A DNA stretch of 64,000 nt from Amycolatopsis regifaucium (GTDB taxonomy: Bacteria; Actinomycetota; Actinomycetes; Mycobacteriales; Pseudonocardiaceae), in assembly GCF_001613935.1 (NCBI RefSeq), contig NZ_LQCI01000024.1, positions 32,986-96,985 on the forward strand, given 5' to 3'. Under the pieces are notes generated by a model. The model ran no database searches. It was not told where the DNA came from and worked only from the letters and a program-made list of their open reading frames with translations. Below, one piece after another: positions 23,795 to 33,084 of this stretch. Each line of letters opens with the position of its first letter. Within the stretch, counting starts at the first letter, position 1. The position numbers were made by a program, and so were the translations under genes.

Positions 23795-24955
23795 TCAGTA
23801 CGAACGTGGCAGGCCCAGCACCTGCTGTGAGATGTAGTTCCGCACCATCTCCTGTGAGAACGGGGCGTTGCGCAGCAGCCGGACCTCCCGCCACAGCCGT
23901 TCGATGTGGTACTCCCTGGCGTACGCGTACCCACCAAGGGTCGAGAACGCACGGTCGCACGCCTCGAAACCGGCCTCCGCGCCGAGGTATTTCGCGGCGG
24001 CCGCCTCCGGACCGCACGGCTTCCCTTCGTCGAACAGTTCGGCCGCGCGCATCGCCATGCCCTCGGCCGCTTCCAGCCGGATCCACGAGTCGGCCAGTGG
24101 ATGGGCGACCGCCTGGTTCTGCCCGATCGGCCGGTCGAACACCACCCGGTTCTTCGCGTACTCCGACGCGAGCTCCAGCGCGGCCCGGCCGAGACCGATG
24201 CCCTCCATGCCCACCACGATGCGCTCGGGGTTCAAGCCGTCGAGCAGGTAGTAGAAACCCTTGTCGACCTCGCCGACCAGCCGCTCCTCGGGCACGAAGA
24301 GGTCGTCGATGAACAGCTCGTTGGTGTCGATGGCGGCACGGCCCAGCTTGTCGATCTCCCGCACCGCGATGTGCTCACGATCCATGTCGGCCAGGAACAG
24401 CGACATCCCCCAGAGCGGCTTGTCGTCGCGGCGGGGCGACGTGCGCGCCAGCAGAAGGATCTTCTGCGCGTTCTGCGCGTTGGTGATGAAGACCTTCTGG
24501 CCGTTGACCTTCCAGCCGCCGTCCACCTTGACGGCCTTGGTCTTGATCCGCGAGGTGTCGACACCCGCGTCGGGCTCGGTGACGCCGAACGCCATCAGCA
24601 GTTCGCCGGAGGCCAGCTGAGGCAGGAACTCACGCTTCATCTCCTCCGAGCCGTACTTGACGACCGGCGCGGGCGGGAAGACGTAGAAGTGGATGGCCGA
24701 ACCACCACTCATTCCCGCGCCCGATGACGAGATCTCGTTCATCATGACGGCGGCCTCACGGAGACCGAGACCGATGCCGCCGTACTCCTCCGGGATCATC
24801 GCGCCGAGCCAGCCGCCCGCGGCGAACGCCTTGATGAAGTCCCACGGGTACTCGTGCTTGCGGTCCTTGTCCAGCCAGTAGTCGTTGTCGAATTTCCGGG
24901 CCAGCTCCCGGGTGGCCTTCCGGACGATCTCGACGGTGTTCTCGGTTTCCGTCAT
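23795..24955 (-). CDS. Acyl-CoA dehydrogenase, isovaleryl-CoA dehydrogenase-like active site
   Basis: This 386-residue flavoprotein has ACAD motifs (MAFGVTEPDAGVDTSRIKTK, KVFITNAQNAQ, FDRPIGQNQAVAHPLADS). The common C-terminal catalytic motif YEGT.EIQR is absent; the tail reads RNAPFSQEMVRNYIS. A glutamate lies instead at about residue 244 in GLNPERIVVG, the position used by isovaleryl-CoA and long-chain acyl-CoA dehydrogenases, so the catalytic base has probably shifted there. It would insert a double bond into a branched or bulky acyl-CoA. It is 11 bases downstream of the acyl-CoA synthetase gene. Confidence 0.9.
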   Translation of the reverse strand: MTETENTVEIVRKATRELARKFDNDYWLDKDRKHEYPWDFIKAFAAGGWLGAMIPEEYGGIGLGLREAAVMMNEISSSGAGMSGGSAIHFYVFPPAPVVKYGSEEMKREFLPQLASGELLMAFGVTEPDAGVDTSRIKTKAVKVDGGWKVNGQKVFITNAQNAQKILLLARTSPRRDDKPLWGMSLFLADMDREHIAVREIDKLGRAAIDTNELFIDDLFVPEERLVGEVDKGFYYLLDGLNPERIVVGMEGIGLGRAALELASEYAKNRVVFDRPIGQNQAVAHPLADSWIRLEAAEGMAMRAAELFDEGKPCGPEAAAAKYLGAEAGFEACDRAFSTLGGYAYAREYHIERLWREVRLLRNAPFSQEMVRNYISQQVLGLPRSY

Positions 24956-24965
24956 TGCCGCTCTC

Positions 24966-26876
24966 CTAGTCTTCGTCCGCGAGGACGGGAATGTCCTCCA
25001 ACGGTGTCGCCGGGTCCAAAGAGGACAGATCGCCGACCGGCGCGCCGGTGAACCGCGATCGGATCGCGCGGCGCATGATCTTGCCGTTCTTGGTCTTGGG
25101 CAGGGTCTTCACGACGTACACGGCGGGCGCGAACGACTTGCCCGCGTTCGCCAGCGCCGCAGCGCGCAGGTCATCGAGGTCGACGTCCTCGTGCCGGAGC
25201 ACGACGAAGGCCACCGCTCGCTGACCGCGGCGTTCGTCGGGAGCACCGATGACCGCGACCTCCGCGATCCGCCCGTCCTTCAGCAGCGCGGCCTCGATCT
25301 CGGCCGGACCGACCCGGCGGCCCGCCAGTTTCAGCGTGTCATCCGAGCGGCCGTGGATCAGCCACGAACCGTCCTCGTCCACACTCGCCAGGTCACCGTG
25401 GACCCACACGCCGTCGAACCGAGCCCAGTAGGCGTCGAGATACCGTTCCCGGTCCTGCCAGAACGCGTGCGTCATACCCGGGAAGGTGTTGCGCACGGCC
25501 AGTTCGCCGATCGCGTCCACGACCGGTTTCCCGTCGTCGTCGAGCACGACCGCGTCGACGCCCGGCAAGGGGCCGGTGAACGCAGCCGGCGCGGCGGGCA
25601 GGAACGGGTAACCGACCAGGATGCCGCCACCGACCTCGGTGCCGCCGCTGTAGTTGACGATCGGGATACGCCGCTTCCCGACCTGGTCGAACAGCCACCA
25701 CCAGGTCGGCTCGTCCCACGCTTCACCGGTGGAGACGAAGGACCGCAGCGTCGAAAGGGCGCGTGCGGGTCGCTCGTCCGCGGACCGCAGGGCGCGGGCC
25801 GCCGTCGGGGCGATGCCCTGCACGGTCACGCCATTGCACTCGATCACGTCCCACAGCCGGTCCGCCGTCGGATGGGTGGGCAGCCCCTCGATCATGACGA
25901 TCGTCGCGCCGAGCTGAAGCGGTCCGGTGATCAGCATGGGGCCGACCAGCCAGCCGAGGTCGGTGATCCAGCAGACGACGTCGTCGGCGTGCACGTCGAA
26001 GCCATAGGCGAAGTCGGTGGCGGTCTTCACCGCGAAGCCGCCGTGGGAGTGCACGATGCCTTTGGGCCGCCCGGTCGTTCCGGAGGTGTAGACGATGGTG
26101 AGCGGGTCGTTCGACTCGGTGGCCGCCGTCTCGACCGGTGTGGGATCGGTGTCCAGTTCGTCGTAGTAGACGTCGCGGCCGGCACTCATCGGCACGTCGA
26201 TGCCGAGGTGCCGGAGGACGACGACCGCGCGGACGGACGGCGCGTCGGCGACCGCGGCGTCGGCGGTGGCCTTGAGCCCGATCTCCTTGCCGCGCCGGGT
26301 GGTGCCGTCCGCGGTGATCAGCGCGACGGCTTCGGAGTCCTGCAGCCGGGTGGCCAGCGCGTCGGCCGCGTAGCCGCTGAAGGCCGGGACCGACACCGCG
26401 CCGAGCATCGCGATCGCCAGGAAGGCGACGACGGCCTCCGGGACCACCGGCATGAACAGCACGACCCGATCACCCCGCGACACGCCGAGCGTGGCCAGGT
26501 TCGCGGCGAACCGGCGCACCTGCTCGTCCAGCTCGGTGAAGGTCAACGTCCGGCGGTGTCCCGAGTCGCCTTCGTACACCACGGCGAGCTTCTCGGACCC
26601 CGCGTGCCGGTGGGCGGCCAGCTCGGCGACGTTGATCCGGCCGCCGGGGAACCACCGCGGGAACGGTTTGCCCTCGGACTCGTCCAGCACCCGGGTGAAC
26701 GGCGCGGTGAACTCGACACCGAGGTCTTCGACGACCTCACGCCAGAACCATTCCGGGTCCGCGATCGCCCGGCGGTTCAGGTCCTCCACTCCGGCGAAGC
26801 CCCATCGGCGCAGCGCGGCCAGCAGGCGGCTGCGTTCCCGGACCGCGTCGTGCGGGACCCAAGCGATGTCAGGCAT
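24966..26876 (-). CDS. AMP-dependent acyl-CoA synthetase (acetyl/propionyl-CoA synthetase-like)
   Basis: The 636-residue ligase has the P-loop-like motif TIVYTSGTTGRPKG, the adenylate motif YSGGTEVGGG, the hinge region SWLIHGRSDDTLKLAGRRVG, and a C-terminal catalytic Lys region (KTKNGKIMRRAIRSR). It activates a carboxylic acid with ATP and CoA via an acyl-adenylate. Its length and N-terminal extension are like acetyl-/acetoacetyl-CoA synthetases. It begins two bases after the MaoC gene ends and precedes the acyl-CoA dehydrogenase, giving an activation-dehydrogenation-hydration set. Confidence 0.93.
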   Translation of the reverse strand: MPDIAWVPHDAVRERSRLLAALRRWGFAGVEDLNRRAIADPEWFWREVVEDLGVEFTAPFTRVLDESEGKPFPRWFPGGRINVAELAAHRHAGSEKLAVVYEGDSGHRRTLTFTELDEQVRRFAANLATLGVSRGDRVVLFMPVVPEAVVAFLAIAMLGAVSVPAFSGYAADALATRLQDSEAVALITADGTTRRGKEIGLKATADAAVADAPSVRAVVVLRHLGIDVPMSAGRDVYYDELDTDPTPVETAATESNDPLTIVYTSGTTGRPKGIVHSHGGFAVKTATDFAYGFDVHADDVVCWITDLGWLVGPMLITGPLQLGATIVMIEGLPTHPTADRLWDVIECNGVTVQGIAPTAARALRSADERPARALSTLRSFVSTGEAWDEPTWWWLFDQVGKRRIPIVNYSGGTEVGGGILVGYPFLPAAPAAFTGPLPGVDAVVLDDDGKPVVDAIGELAVRNTFPGMTHAFWQDRERYLDAYWARFDGVWVHGDLASVDEDGSWLIHGRSDDTLKLAGRRVGPAEIEAALLKDGRIAEVAVIGAPDERRGQRAVAFVVLRHEDVDLDDLRAAALANAGKSFAPAVYVVKTLPKTKNGKIMRRAIRSRFTGAPVGDLSSLDPATPLEDIPVLADED

Positions 26877-26878
26877 GG

Positions 26879-27340
26879 TCAGTCCTGCTTCACGGGGCGC
26901 TTCATCATGAGCCCGGCGCGCAGCGCGTCACAGACGATCTCGTCGCGCTGGTTGATCCCGAAGTGCCGGAACATCACGATGCCGGAGTCGTCGCGGCTCT
27001 TGGACTCGCGCTTGCTGACGATCTCGGTGCGCACGTGGATGGTGTCGCCGTGGAACACCGGTTTGGGGAACTTGATCTGCTCGAACCCGAGGTTGCCGAG
27101 TGTGGTCCCTTGTGTCGTCTCCGGCACGGTCACCCCGGACACCAGCCCCAGGATGAACAGGCTGTTGACCAGCCGCTGGCCGTAGATCGAGTTCTTGCTG
27201 TACTCGGCGTCCAGGTGCAGCGGCGCGAGATTCAGCGTCATCACGCTGAACAGGGTGTTGTCCGCCTCGGTGACGGTGCGGCGGGTCGGGTGGTCGATGA
27301 CCATCCCGGGTTCGAACTCCTCGAAGTACAGGCCTGCCAT
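26879..27340 (-). CDS. MaoC-family hydratase, itaconyl-/mesaconyl-CoA hydratase-like
   Basis: The 153-residue single hot-dog protein resembles MaoC-type hydratases. It has TRRTVTEADNTLFSVMTLNL, then LHLDAEYSKNSIYGQRLVNS, and VFHGDTIHVRTEI. This variant, with an N in place of the usual D/H of the catalytic dyad, resembles the small hydratases that sit next to CitE-type lyases in itaconate/leucine breakdown (for example the Rv2498c-Rv2499c pair). Here the next gene upstream is also a CitE-type lyase (27378-28271). The reaction would be hydration of an unsaturated acyl-CoA to a hydroxyacyl-CoA. The comparison is from memory of the family, not a search. Confidence 0.8.
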   Translation of the reverse strand: MAGLYFEEFEPGMVIDHPTRRTVTEADNTLFSVMTLNLAPLHLDAEYSKNSIYGQRLVNSLFILGLVSGVTVPETTQGTTLGNLGFEQIKFPKPVFHGDTIHVRTEIVSKRESKSRDDSGIVMFRHFGINQRDEIVCDALRAGLMMKRPVKQD

Positions 27341-27354
27341 CGGATGATCCTCTC

Positions 27355-27373
27355 AAAAATATTATATATGCTT
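27355..27373. promoter_or_regulatory. AT-rich site before MaoC-synthetase-dehydrogenase operon
   Basis: AAAAATATTATATATGCTT lies about 15 bases before the MaoC start and just after the CitE-like gene stop. It is one of the strongest A/T runs in the window and fits the island site family; it may also contain the -10 region. Confidence 0.5.
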
Positions 27374-27377
27374 AATG

Positions 27378-28271
27378 TCACGCGTGGATCGACAAGGCGT
27401 CCGCCAGCTCGATGACGCCTTCAGCCGTCTTCACGTGCGCGATGTCGATGTGCTGTCCCTCGAAGTCGACGGCCGCACTGCCCGCGGCCTCCGCCTCACG
27501 GAACGCGGCGATCATCCGGCGGGACTGCTCGACCTGCTCCGGCGACGGCGCGAACACCTCGTTCGCCACCGCGACGTGCGACGGGTGGATCGCGACCAGA
27601 CCCCGGTACCCGAGCCCGCGGTTGTCCAGGCAGAACCGGCGGCAGCCGTCCAGGTCCTTGATGTCCTGCCACACGCCGGCCACCGGATGATGCAGGCCGT
27701 TCGACCGTGCCGCGAGTACCAGCCGGCTGCGCAGGTAAAGCGTCTCCAGTCCGGCCGGAGTGAACTCGAAACCGAGTTCACGTCCGACGTCGGCATTCGG
27801 CCCGGTGGCGCCCAGCAGGGACGCGACCCGCGGGCTGGCGGCGGCGATCTCCTCGCAGTGCGCCATCGAGGTGGCCGTCTCGAAGCTCAGGATCAGCTTC
27901 ACCGAACCCGGTTCGAGCCCGTCGCGCTGCTCGATGTGCGTCAGAACTCCGTCGAGGCGGACGATCTCCCGCGCGGTGAACACCTTCGCGAGGAACAGCC
28001 CCGCCAGACCGGGGCGGACGACCGCTTCGAGGTCGGCGCTCAGCAGGCCACTCACCTCGGGGTTGGCGCGCACCCAGAGGTCGGGGCGCACCCCGTCCGC
28101 GGTCAGCCGGTCGATCGTGCCGGCGATGGTCTCGCGCGCCTGGTCCTTCTCCGCGGCCGGGACCGAGTCCTCGAGGTCGAGGATCAAGGCGTCCGCCCCC
28201 GAGGCGATGCCCTTGTCCGCCCAGGCCGCCTTGTGGCCGGGGACGAAGAGCATCGAGCGATACGGTTTCAT
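27378..28271 (-). CDS. CitE/HpcH-type acyl-CoA lyase
   Basis: The 297-residue TIM-barrel protein has the family signatures RSMLFVPGHKAAWADKG, ADALILDLEDSVP (with the metal-binding acidic cluster), a mid-region LILSFETATSM with the second metal-binding Glu, and GVWQDIKDLDGCR. Members split (S)-citramalyl-CoA, malyl-CoA or similar 3-hydroxyacyl-CoA thioesters into acetyl- or propionyl-CoA plus an oxoacid, using Mg2+. A second family member is at 43599-44435. The ATG follows AAGGAG. An AT-rich site lies between it and the divergent hydrolase at 28362. Confidence 0.9.
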   Translation of the reverse strand: MKPYRSMLFVPGHKAAWADKGIASGADALILDLEDSVPAAEKDQARETIAGTIDRLTADGVRPDLWVRANPEVSGLLSADLEAVVRPGLAGLFLAKVFTAREIVRLDGVLTHIEQRDGLEPGSVKLILSFETATSMAHCEEIAAASPRVASLLGATGPNADVGRELGFEFTPAGLETLYLRSRLVLAARSNGLHHPVAGVWQDIKDLDGCRRFCLDNRGLGYRGLVAIHPSHVAVANEVFAPSPEQVEQSRRMIAAFREAEAAGSAAVDFEGQHIDIAHVKTAEGVIELADALSIHA

Positions 28272-28310
28272 CGTGCGTCTCCTTGACTTCCTCGAAGCAG
28301 TTCGCCGTCG

Positions 28311-28328
28311 TTAAATATAAAATATATA
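28311..28328. promoter_or_regulatory. AT-rich site between divergent CitE-like lyase and hydrolase
   Basis: TTAAATATAAAATATATA contains ATAT-AAA-ATAT symmetry and lies centrally between two divergent starts, consistent with control of both. Confidence 0.5.
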
Positions 28329-28361
28329 CTACGGGACGTGCCGAGGCGAGAGGCGACCGAA

Positions 28362-29207
28362 ATGCTCCAAGAGACGACCATCTTCCATGGCGCACACGGG
28401 CTCCGGCTCAGCGGCGACCGCTGGGCACAGCCCGGCTCGGAGCGCGGCACCGTGCTGTTGCTGCACGGCGGTGGCCAGACTCGCCACTCCTGGAACCGCA
28501 CCGCACGCGCTCTCGCCGCGGAAGGCTGGCAGGCCTGGACCGTCGACACTCGCGGCCACGGTGACAGCGAATGGTCACTGGACGGCCGCTACACCCTCGA
28601 CGACTTCACCGCCGACCTCTACGCGATCGTGGCTCAGCTGGGCACGAAGCCCGTGGTGGTCGGGGCGTCGCTGGGCGGGCGCACCGCCCTCGCCGCCGAG
28701 GGTGAACGCCCCGGCACTCTGGCCGGGCTCGTCCTGGTCGACATCACCCATCGCACCGAGCACTCCGGGCAGTCCCGCGTCAAGCGATTCATGACCGGTG
28801 CGCCGCACGGGTTCGCCACCCTCGAAGAAGCCGCTGACGCCATTTCCGCCTACCGGCCGGGGCGACCACGTCCCCGCAGCCTCGACGGCCTCAAGCGCAA
28901 TCTGCGCCGGCGTGAGGACGGACGCTGGTATTGGCACTGGGATCCCCGGTTCCTCGGCTCCACCGCCGACGCCGGGTACTACTCCCCCGAACGGCTCAGG
29001 CGCGCTGCGCGCGGGATCGCCATACCGACCCTGCTGGTGCGCGGCCTGCACTCGGACATCGTGACGGCCGAGTCCGCGGCGGAATTCCTCGACCTCGTCC
29101 CCACCGCGCGTGAAGTCGGGGTCTCCGCCGGGCACATGATCACCGGCGACGACAACGACGTCTTCACCGCTCACCTCCGGGAGTTCCTCACCCACGACGT
29201 GATCTGA
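28362..29207 (+). CDS. Alpha/beta hydrolase
   Basis: The 281-residue cytoplasmic hydrolase has the oxyanion motif LLHGGGQTRHSW, strand-4 region DTRGHGDSEW, nucleophile elbow VVGASLGGRT (Ser), and a C-terminal His in SAGHMITGDDND; the acid is likely Asp in LHSDIV. It may act on an ester, lactone, thioester or C-C bond. ATG 28362 was preferred over GTG 28338 because GAGAGGCGACC precedes it. It is divergent from the CitE-like lyase with a shared AT-rich site and ends at a family A palindrome. Confidence 0.88.
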   Translation: MLQETTIFHGAHGLRLSGDRWAQPGSERGTVLLLHGGGQTRHSWNRTARALAAEGWQAWTVDTRGHGDSEWSLDGRYTLDDFTADLYAIVAQLGTKPVVVGASLGGRTALAAEGERPGTLAGLVLVDITHRTEHSGQSRVKRFMTGAPHGFATLEEAADAISAYRPGRPRPRSLDGLKRNLRRREDGRWYWHWDPRFLGSTADAGYYSPERLRRAARGIAIPTLLVRGLHSDIVTAESAAEFLDLVPTAREVGVSAGHMITGDDNDVFTAHLREFLTHDVI

Positions 29208-29221
29208 CCTCCCGGCTGGTG

Positions 29222-29276
29222 GTCCGCGAAGGCCTCCTTCCCTACTCTCAGGGTAGGGAAGGAGGCCTTCACGGAC
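29222..29276. terminator. Long palindrome between convergent genes (family A, second copy)
   Basis: Arms of 24 bases with one mismatch and a seven-base loop. The sequence is almost identical to the copy at 4705-4759. It lies 15 bases after the hydrolase stop and 16 bases before the convergent SDR stop. Confidence 0.7.
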
Positions 29277-29291
29277 TTTCGAGAACGCACG

Positions 29292-30068
29292 TCAGGGCGC
29301 ATCGAACACTGTGGTCGCCGGGTCCACCGCCGCGCCGCCGCCATCGGCCACCAGCACCTGCCCGGTGATGATCGAAGCGTCCGACGAGGCCAGGAACGCG
29401 CACACCGACGCGATCTCCTCAGGCTCGGCGACTCGACGCAACGGGACGTGTTCCGCCACGAGACGGTAGGCCTCGTCGACCGTGATGCCCTCGCGCTCGG
29501 CGAGGTAGCTCATCGCGCCCTCCCCCAGCGGCGTGCGGACCCAGCCGGGGCACACGCCGTTGACCCGGACGCCGCGCGGGCCGTAGTCCCGTGCCAGCCA
29601 GCGCACCAGGCCGATCACGCCCGCCTTCGCCGCGCTGTACCCCACCGTGCCGGGAGGCCCGGAAAGCAACCCAGCGGTAGACGCGAACAGCACCAGCGAA
29701 CCACGCCGTTCCACCAGATGCGGCAGCACCTCGCCCGCCAGGAAGTACGAACCGTGAAGGTTCACGTCGAAGGCGCGGAACCACGCGTCGTCCGCCTTGG
29801 GACTGGCGGTCCCGGCGACGGCGGCGCCCTGGGTGGCGATCACCGTGTCCAGGCCGCCGAGGTCGGCGACGGCCTGTCGCACTACTTCCGACAGGGCTTC
29901 GCGTTGCGTCCCGTCGGCGGGCAAGGCGATCCCGCCGATCTCGTCGGCGACCTCCTTGAGCCGGTCGGCGTTGATGTCGGTCACCGCCACGCGAGCGCCG
30001 TCCGCGGCGAATCGGCGCGCCGTGGCCGACCCCACTCCTCCGGCCGCTCCGCTGATCAGCACGTTCAT
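29292..30068 (-). CDS. Short-chain dehydrogenase/reductase
   Basis: This 258-residue SDR is the last gene of the seven-gene ketone-carboxylase-like operon. The cofactor motif is SGAAGGVG (residues 6-13), Asp31 after strand 2 points to NAD, and the catalytic set is Ser130, Tyr144, Lys148 (YSAAK). The usual NNAG is replaced by ATQG. It could oxidise a secondary alcohol to the ketone that a carboxylase of the same operon would take. Its start overlaps the ligase stop by four bases. Confidence 0.92.
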   Translation of the reverse strand: MNVLISGAAGGVGSATARRFAADGARVAVTDINADRLKEVADEIGGIALPADGTQREALSEVVRQAVADLGGLDTVIATQGAAVAGTASPKADDAWFRAFDVNLHGSYFLAGEVLPHLVERRGSLVLFASTAGLLSGPPGTVGYSAAKAGVIGLVRWLARDYGPRGVRVNGVCPGWVRTPLGEGAMSYLAEREGITVDEAYRLVAEHVPLRRVAEPEEIASVCAFLASSDASIITGQVLVADGGGAAVDPATTVFDAP

Positions 30069-31627
30069 GTCGTCGTCTTCTCTCTGTCCACTTCGGACTC
30101 GATGGCGGCGTGGGTCTCCCGCAGCCGGAACTTGAGGATCTTGCCCGAGGCGTTGCGGGGCAGTTCGTCCGCGAACACGAAGTACTTGGGCACCTTGTAC
30201 CCGGCGAGCCGTTCCCGGCAGAACGCCCGGAGCGCGTCCGCGTCGACGGCCTGGTCCGCTTCGGTGACGACGACCGCGCAGCCGACCTCGGTGTAGCGCG
30301 TGTCCGGCACCGCGACGACCGCGGCCTCAAGCACCTGAGGGTGGGTCGCCAGCACCTTCTCGACCTCGGCCGGGTAGATGTTCTCCCCGCCGCTGCGGAT
30401 CATGTCCTTGGCCCGGCCCGCCAGATGCAGGAAGCCGTCGGCGTTGACGTATCCGAGGTCACCGGTGCGACACCATCCCTCGTGGAAGGTCGTGCGGGTC
30501 GCGTCCGGACGGTTCCAGTAGCCCTGACTCACCGCCGGGCCCCGGACCTCGATCTCGCCGACCTCACCGACCGCGGCCGGTTCGCCGAGCGGCGTGACGA
30601 CGCGCGCCTCGGCGAGCGGCAACGGACGGCCGATACTCTTCGGCTGCGCGAGGAAATCCGCGTCTTCGAGGGTCGTCGCGATAGCGCCGCCTTCGGTCAG
30701 GCCGTACACCTGCGTGAGTTTGACGCCGGGCAACCGCCGTTTGACCTCCTCGGCGGTCGACGGCATGAGCGTGTCCCCACCGAGGATGAGCCGCCGCAGT
30801 GACGTCGGCAGCCGCTCTTCGAGGTCCTGCCGGTGTAGTAGTTCGTTGAGCATGAACGGGAACAGCAGGCAGTCGGTCACCTGCTCCGTGCGCAGCACCT
30901 CCAGGAGCCTGTCGACCGTGAAGTTGCCCGAGGGCAGGAACACCCCGCGGCCGTGCATGAGCAGGGCGGGCGCGACGACCGCCTCGAAACCGCCGGCGTG
31001 GTAGATCGGCCCGGGGACGAGCGCGACGGTGTCCTCGGAGAACTGCCAGCGCAGCGCCTGCGCCGTCGCGACCGCGACGGTGTTGCGATGCGTCCAGACC
31101 GCGCCCTTCGGCGAGCCGGTGGTACCCGAGGTGTAGAGCAGGCTCATCGGGTCCTGCTCCCCCAGCTCCGGGAGGTCGGCGAGCGGCTCACGACCACGCA
31201 GGACATCGAACGGTGACGCCCATTCAGGAACAGGGTCGTCCGTGTCGGGAAGCACCACGTACGTGCCGACGCCCGCTTTGTGCCGCACTGGCGCGACCCG
31301 GTCGGCCAAGCTGCCGTGCACGATCACCACCGACGTTCCCGAGTCCGCCAGGATGAAGGCCAGTTCCGCGGGTGCGAGCCGGAAATTCAGCCGCACGGTG
31401 ATCACTCCGAGCCGCGCGGCCGCGAGGAACAGTGGCACGTACTCGGCGTCGTTGAACAACATCAGCCCGAGCCGGTCGCCTTTGCGCAACCCGAGTTCGC
31501 CGAGTGCGCGTGCGTACTGTCTTGTCCGCACGTCCAGCTCGCCGTAGGTCATCCGCACGCGCGTGTCGAAGCTGAACGCGACCCGGTCCTTGTCGGGCGG
31601 GGCCTCGAGAATCCAGTTGAACGTCAT
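30065..31627 (-). CDS. Acyl-CoA ligase, fatty-acid/benzoate-CoA ligase-like
   Basis: The 520-residue AMP-forming ligase has LLYTSGTTGSPKGAVWTH (phosphate binding), QVYGLTEGGAIATT, the WCRTGDLGYVNADGFLHLAG motif and the C-terminal catalytic Lys in LPRNASGKILKF. It makes an acyl-CoA from an acid, ATP and CoA. It lies between an ALDH and an SDR gene and overlaps both by four bases, so within this operon it would activate the acid formed by oxidation or carboxylation. Confidence 0.93.
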   Translation of the reverse strand: MTFNWILEAPPDKDRVAFSFDTRVRMTYGELDVRTRQYARALGELGLRKGDRLGLMLFNDAEYVPLFLAAARLGVITVRLNFRLAPAELAFILADSGTSVVIVHGSLADRVAPVRHKAGVGTYVVLPDTDDPVPEWASPFDVLRGREPLADLPELGEQDPMSLLYTSGTTGSPKGAVWTHRNTVAVATAQALRWQFSEDTVALVPGPIYHAGGFEAVVAPALLMHGRGVFLPSGNFTVDRLLEVLRTEQVTDCLLFPFMLNELLHRQDLEERLPTSLRRLILGGDTLMPSTAEEVKRRLPGVKLTQVYGLTEGGAIATTLEDADFLAQPKSIGRPLPLAEARVVTPLGEPAAVGEVGEIEVRGPAVSQGYWNRPDATRTTFHEGWCRTGDLGYVNADGFLHLAGRAKDMIRSGGENIYPAEVEKVLATHPQVLEAAVVAVPDTRYTEVGCAVVVTEADQAVDADALRAFCRERLAGYKVPKYFVFADELPRNASGKILKFRLRETHAAIESEVDREKTTT

Positions 31628-33084
31628 CTCGTCCCTCCCGGCCCTTGCAGGATCTGCTTGAGCTCGGTGAATTCGAGGATCCCCTCGGGCCCGGCCTCCC
31701 GGCCCCAGCCCGATCCCTTCATCCCGCCGAACGGCGCCGTGAGGGCCGGGCCGAACGCGTTGACGGCGACGGAACCCGCCCTGATCCGGCGGGCGTACTC
31801 GACACCCTTCGCCCGGTCGGCCGTGTAAACGCTCGCCGACAACCCGTAGCTTGTGTCGTTCGCCAGCCGGAGCCCGTCCTCGGGATCGGTGTAGGTCAGC
31901 ACGGCCGTGACCGGGCCGAAGACCTCGTTCTGCGCCAAGTCCGAGTCACGGGCGACGTCGGTGACGAGCGTGGGCTCGAAGTACCAGCCACCGTCGAACC
32001 CGTCCGGCCTCTTCCCGCCGCTGACGATCCTCGCTCCGTCGTCGACGGCACGCGCGAGGAATCCTTCGGTGCGTTCGACGACCGACGGCGAGGCCAGTGG
32101 CCCGAGCTGGGTCCGAGGGTCGAGCGGATCACCGATCGTGAGCCCTTCCCAGGCCAGCCTCAACACTTCGACGATCTCGTCGTGCCGCCGTTCGGGCACG
32201 AGGATCCGGGACAGCGCGGCGCAGACCTGGCCACCACCGCTGGTCGCACCCGGCACCAGTGTCTTGAGCACCACGGTCAGGTCCGCGTCGTCGAGGATCA
32301 GCGCCGGGGACTTCCCGCCCAGTTCGAGATGGGTGCGGGCGAACCGGTGCCGGGTGGCCTCGATGATCTGCTGCGCGGCCACCCGCCCGCCGGTCAGCGA
32401 CACCATGTCGACGTACGGGCTCGCCGTCAGGGTGCGGCCGACCTCCGCGTCACCGCAGAGAATGCTCAACGCGCCCGTGGGGAATCCGGCGCCCGCCGCG
32501 CAGTCGGCGATGATCCGCATGATCAGCTGCGACTCGATCGCCGCCTTGACGATCACCGGGCAGCCCGCGAGCAACGCCGGAAGCACCTTGCTCGCGATCG
32601 TCACGAGCGGGCCGTTGTAGGCGATGACCGCGGCGACGACGCCCGCCGCCTCGCGCCGCAGCACCACGTCACCGAGTGCGGATTCGCGGGAATCGTCGCA
32701 CAGGACGTTGCGGGCGCTTTCCAGGAGCGTCCGCCAAGCGGCCACGGCGGCGAACCGGTGCAGGGTACGGCTGTAGCGGACCGGCATCCCGGATTCGACC
32801 GCCCAGACCGCCCCCATGTCTTCGAGACGCTCCTCCAGCGCCGCGCAGAACCGGCCACAGATCTCGACCCGCTGCGTCACCGGAAGTTCCGCCCAAGTGG
32901 ACAGTGCTTCGCGGGCGGCCTGGATCGCGGCGAGCGCGTGCTTTTCCGACGGCAGCCCGACCGTGGCGACCGGCTCGCCGGTACTGGGCGAGACGATCTC
33001 GCGGCGTCCGCCGTCGGCAGGCACCCAGTCGCCTGCCAGGAACAGCTCTTCCGGGTGCGGCACCGCCACTCCGCCGATGGTCAC
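31624..33084 (-). CDS. Aldehyde dehydrogenase family protein
   Basis: The 486-residue ALDH keeps the catalytic Glu (LELGGKSPAL) and Cys (GGGQVCAAL), EVFGPV and GGMKGSGWGRE. The usual PWN motif reads AYNGPL, so the tryptophan is lost while the oxyanion Asn stays. This third ALDH of the island starts at GTG, overlapping the stop of the EthD-like gene, and ends overlapping the ligase. It would supply the acid for the ligase. Confidence 0.92.
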   Translation of the reverse strand: MTIGGVAVPHPEELFLAGDWVPADGGRREIVSPSTGEPVATVGLPSEKHALAAIQAAREALSTWAELPVTQRVEICGRFCAALEERLEDMGAVWAVESGMPVRYSRTLHRFAAVAAWRTLLESARNVLCDDSRESALGDVVLRREAAGVVAAVIAYNGPLVTIASKVLPALLAGCPVIVKAAIESQLIMRIIADCAAGAGFPTGALSILCGDAEVGRTLTASPYVDMVSLTGGRVAAQQIIEATRHRFARTHLELGGKSPALILDDADLTVVLKTLVPGATSGGGQVCAALSRILVPERRHDEIVEVLRLAWEGLTIGDPLDPRTQLGPLASPSVVERTEGFLARAVDDGARIVSGGKRPDGFDGGWYFEPTLVTDVARDSDLAQNEVFGPVTAVLTYTDPEDGLRLANDTSYGLSASVYTADRAKGVEYARRIRAGSVAVNAFGPALTAPFGGMKGSGWGREAGPEGILEFTELKQILQGPGGTR

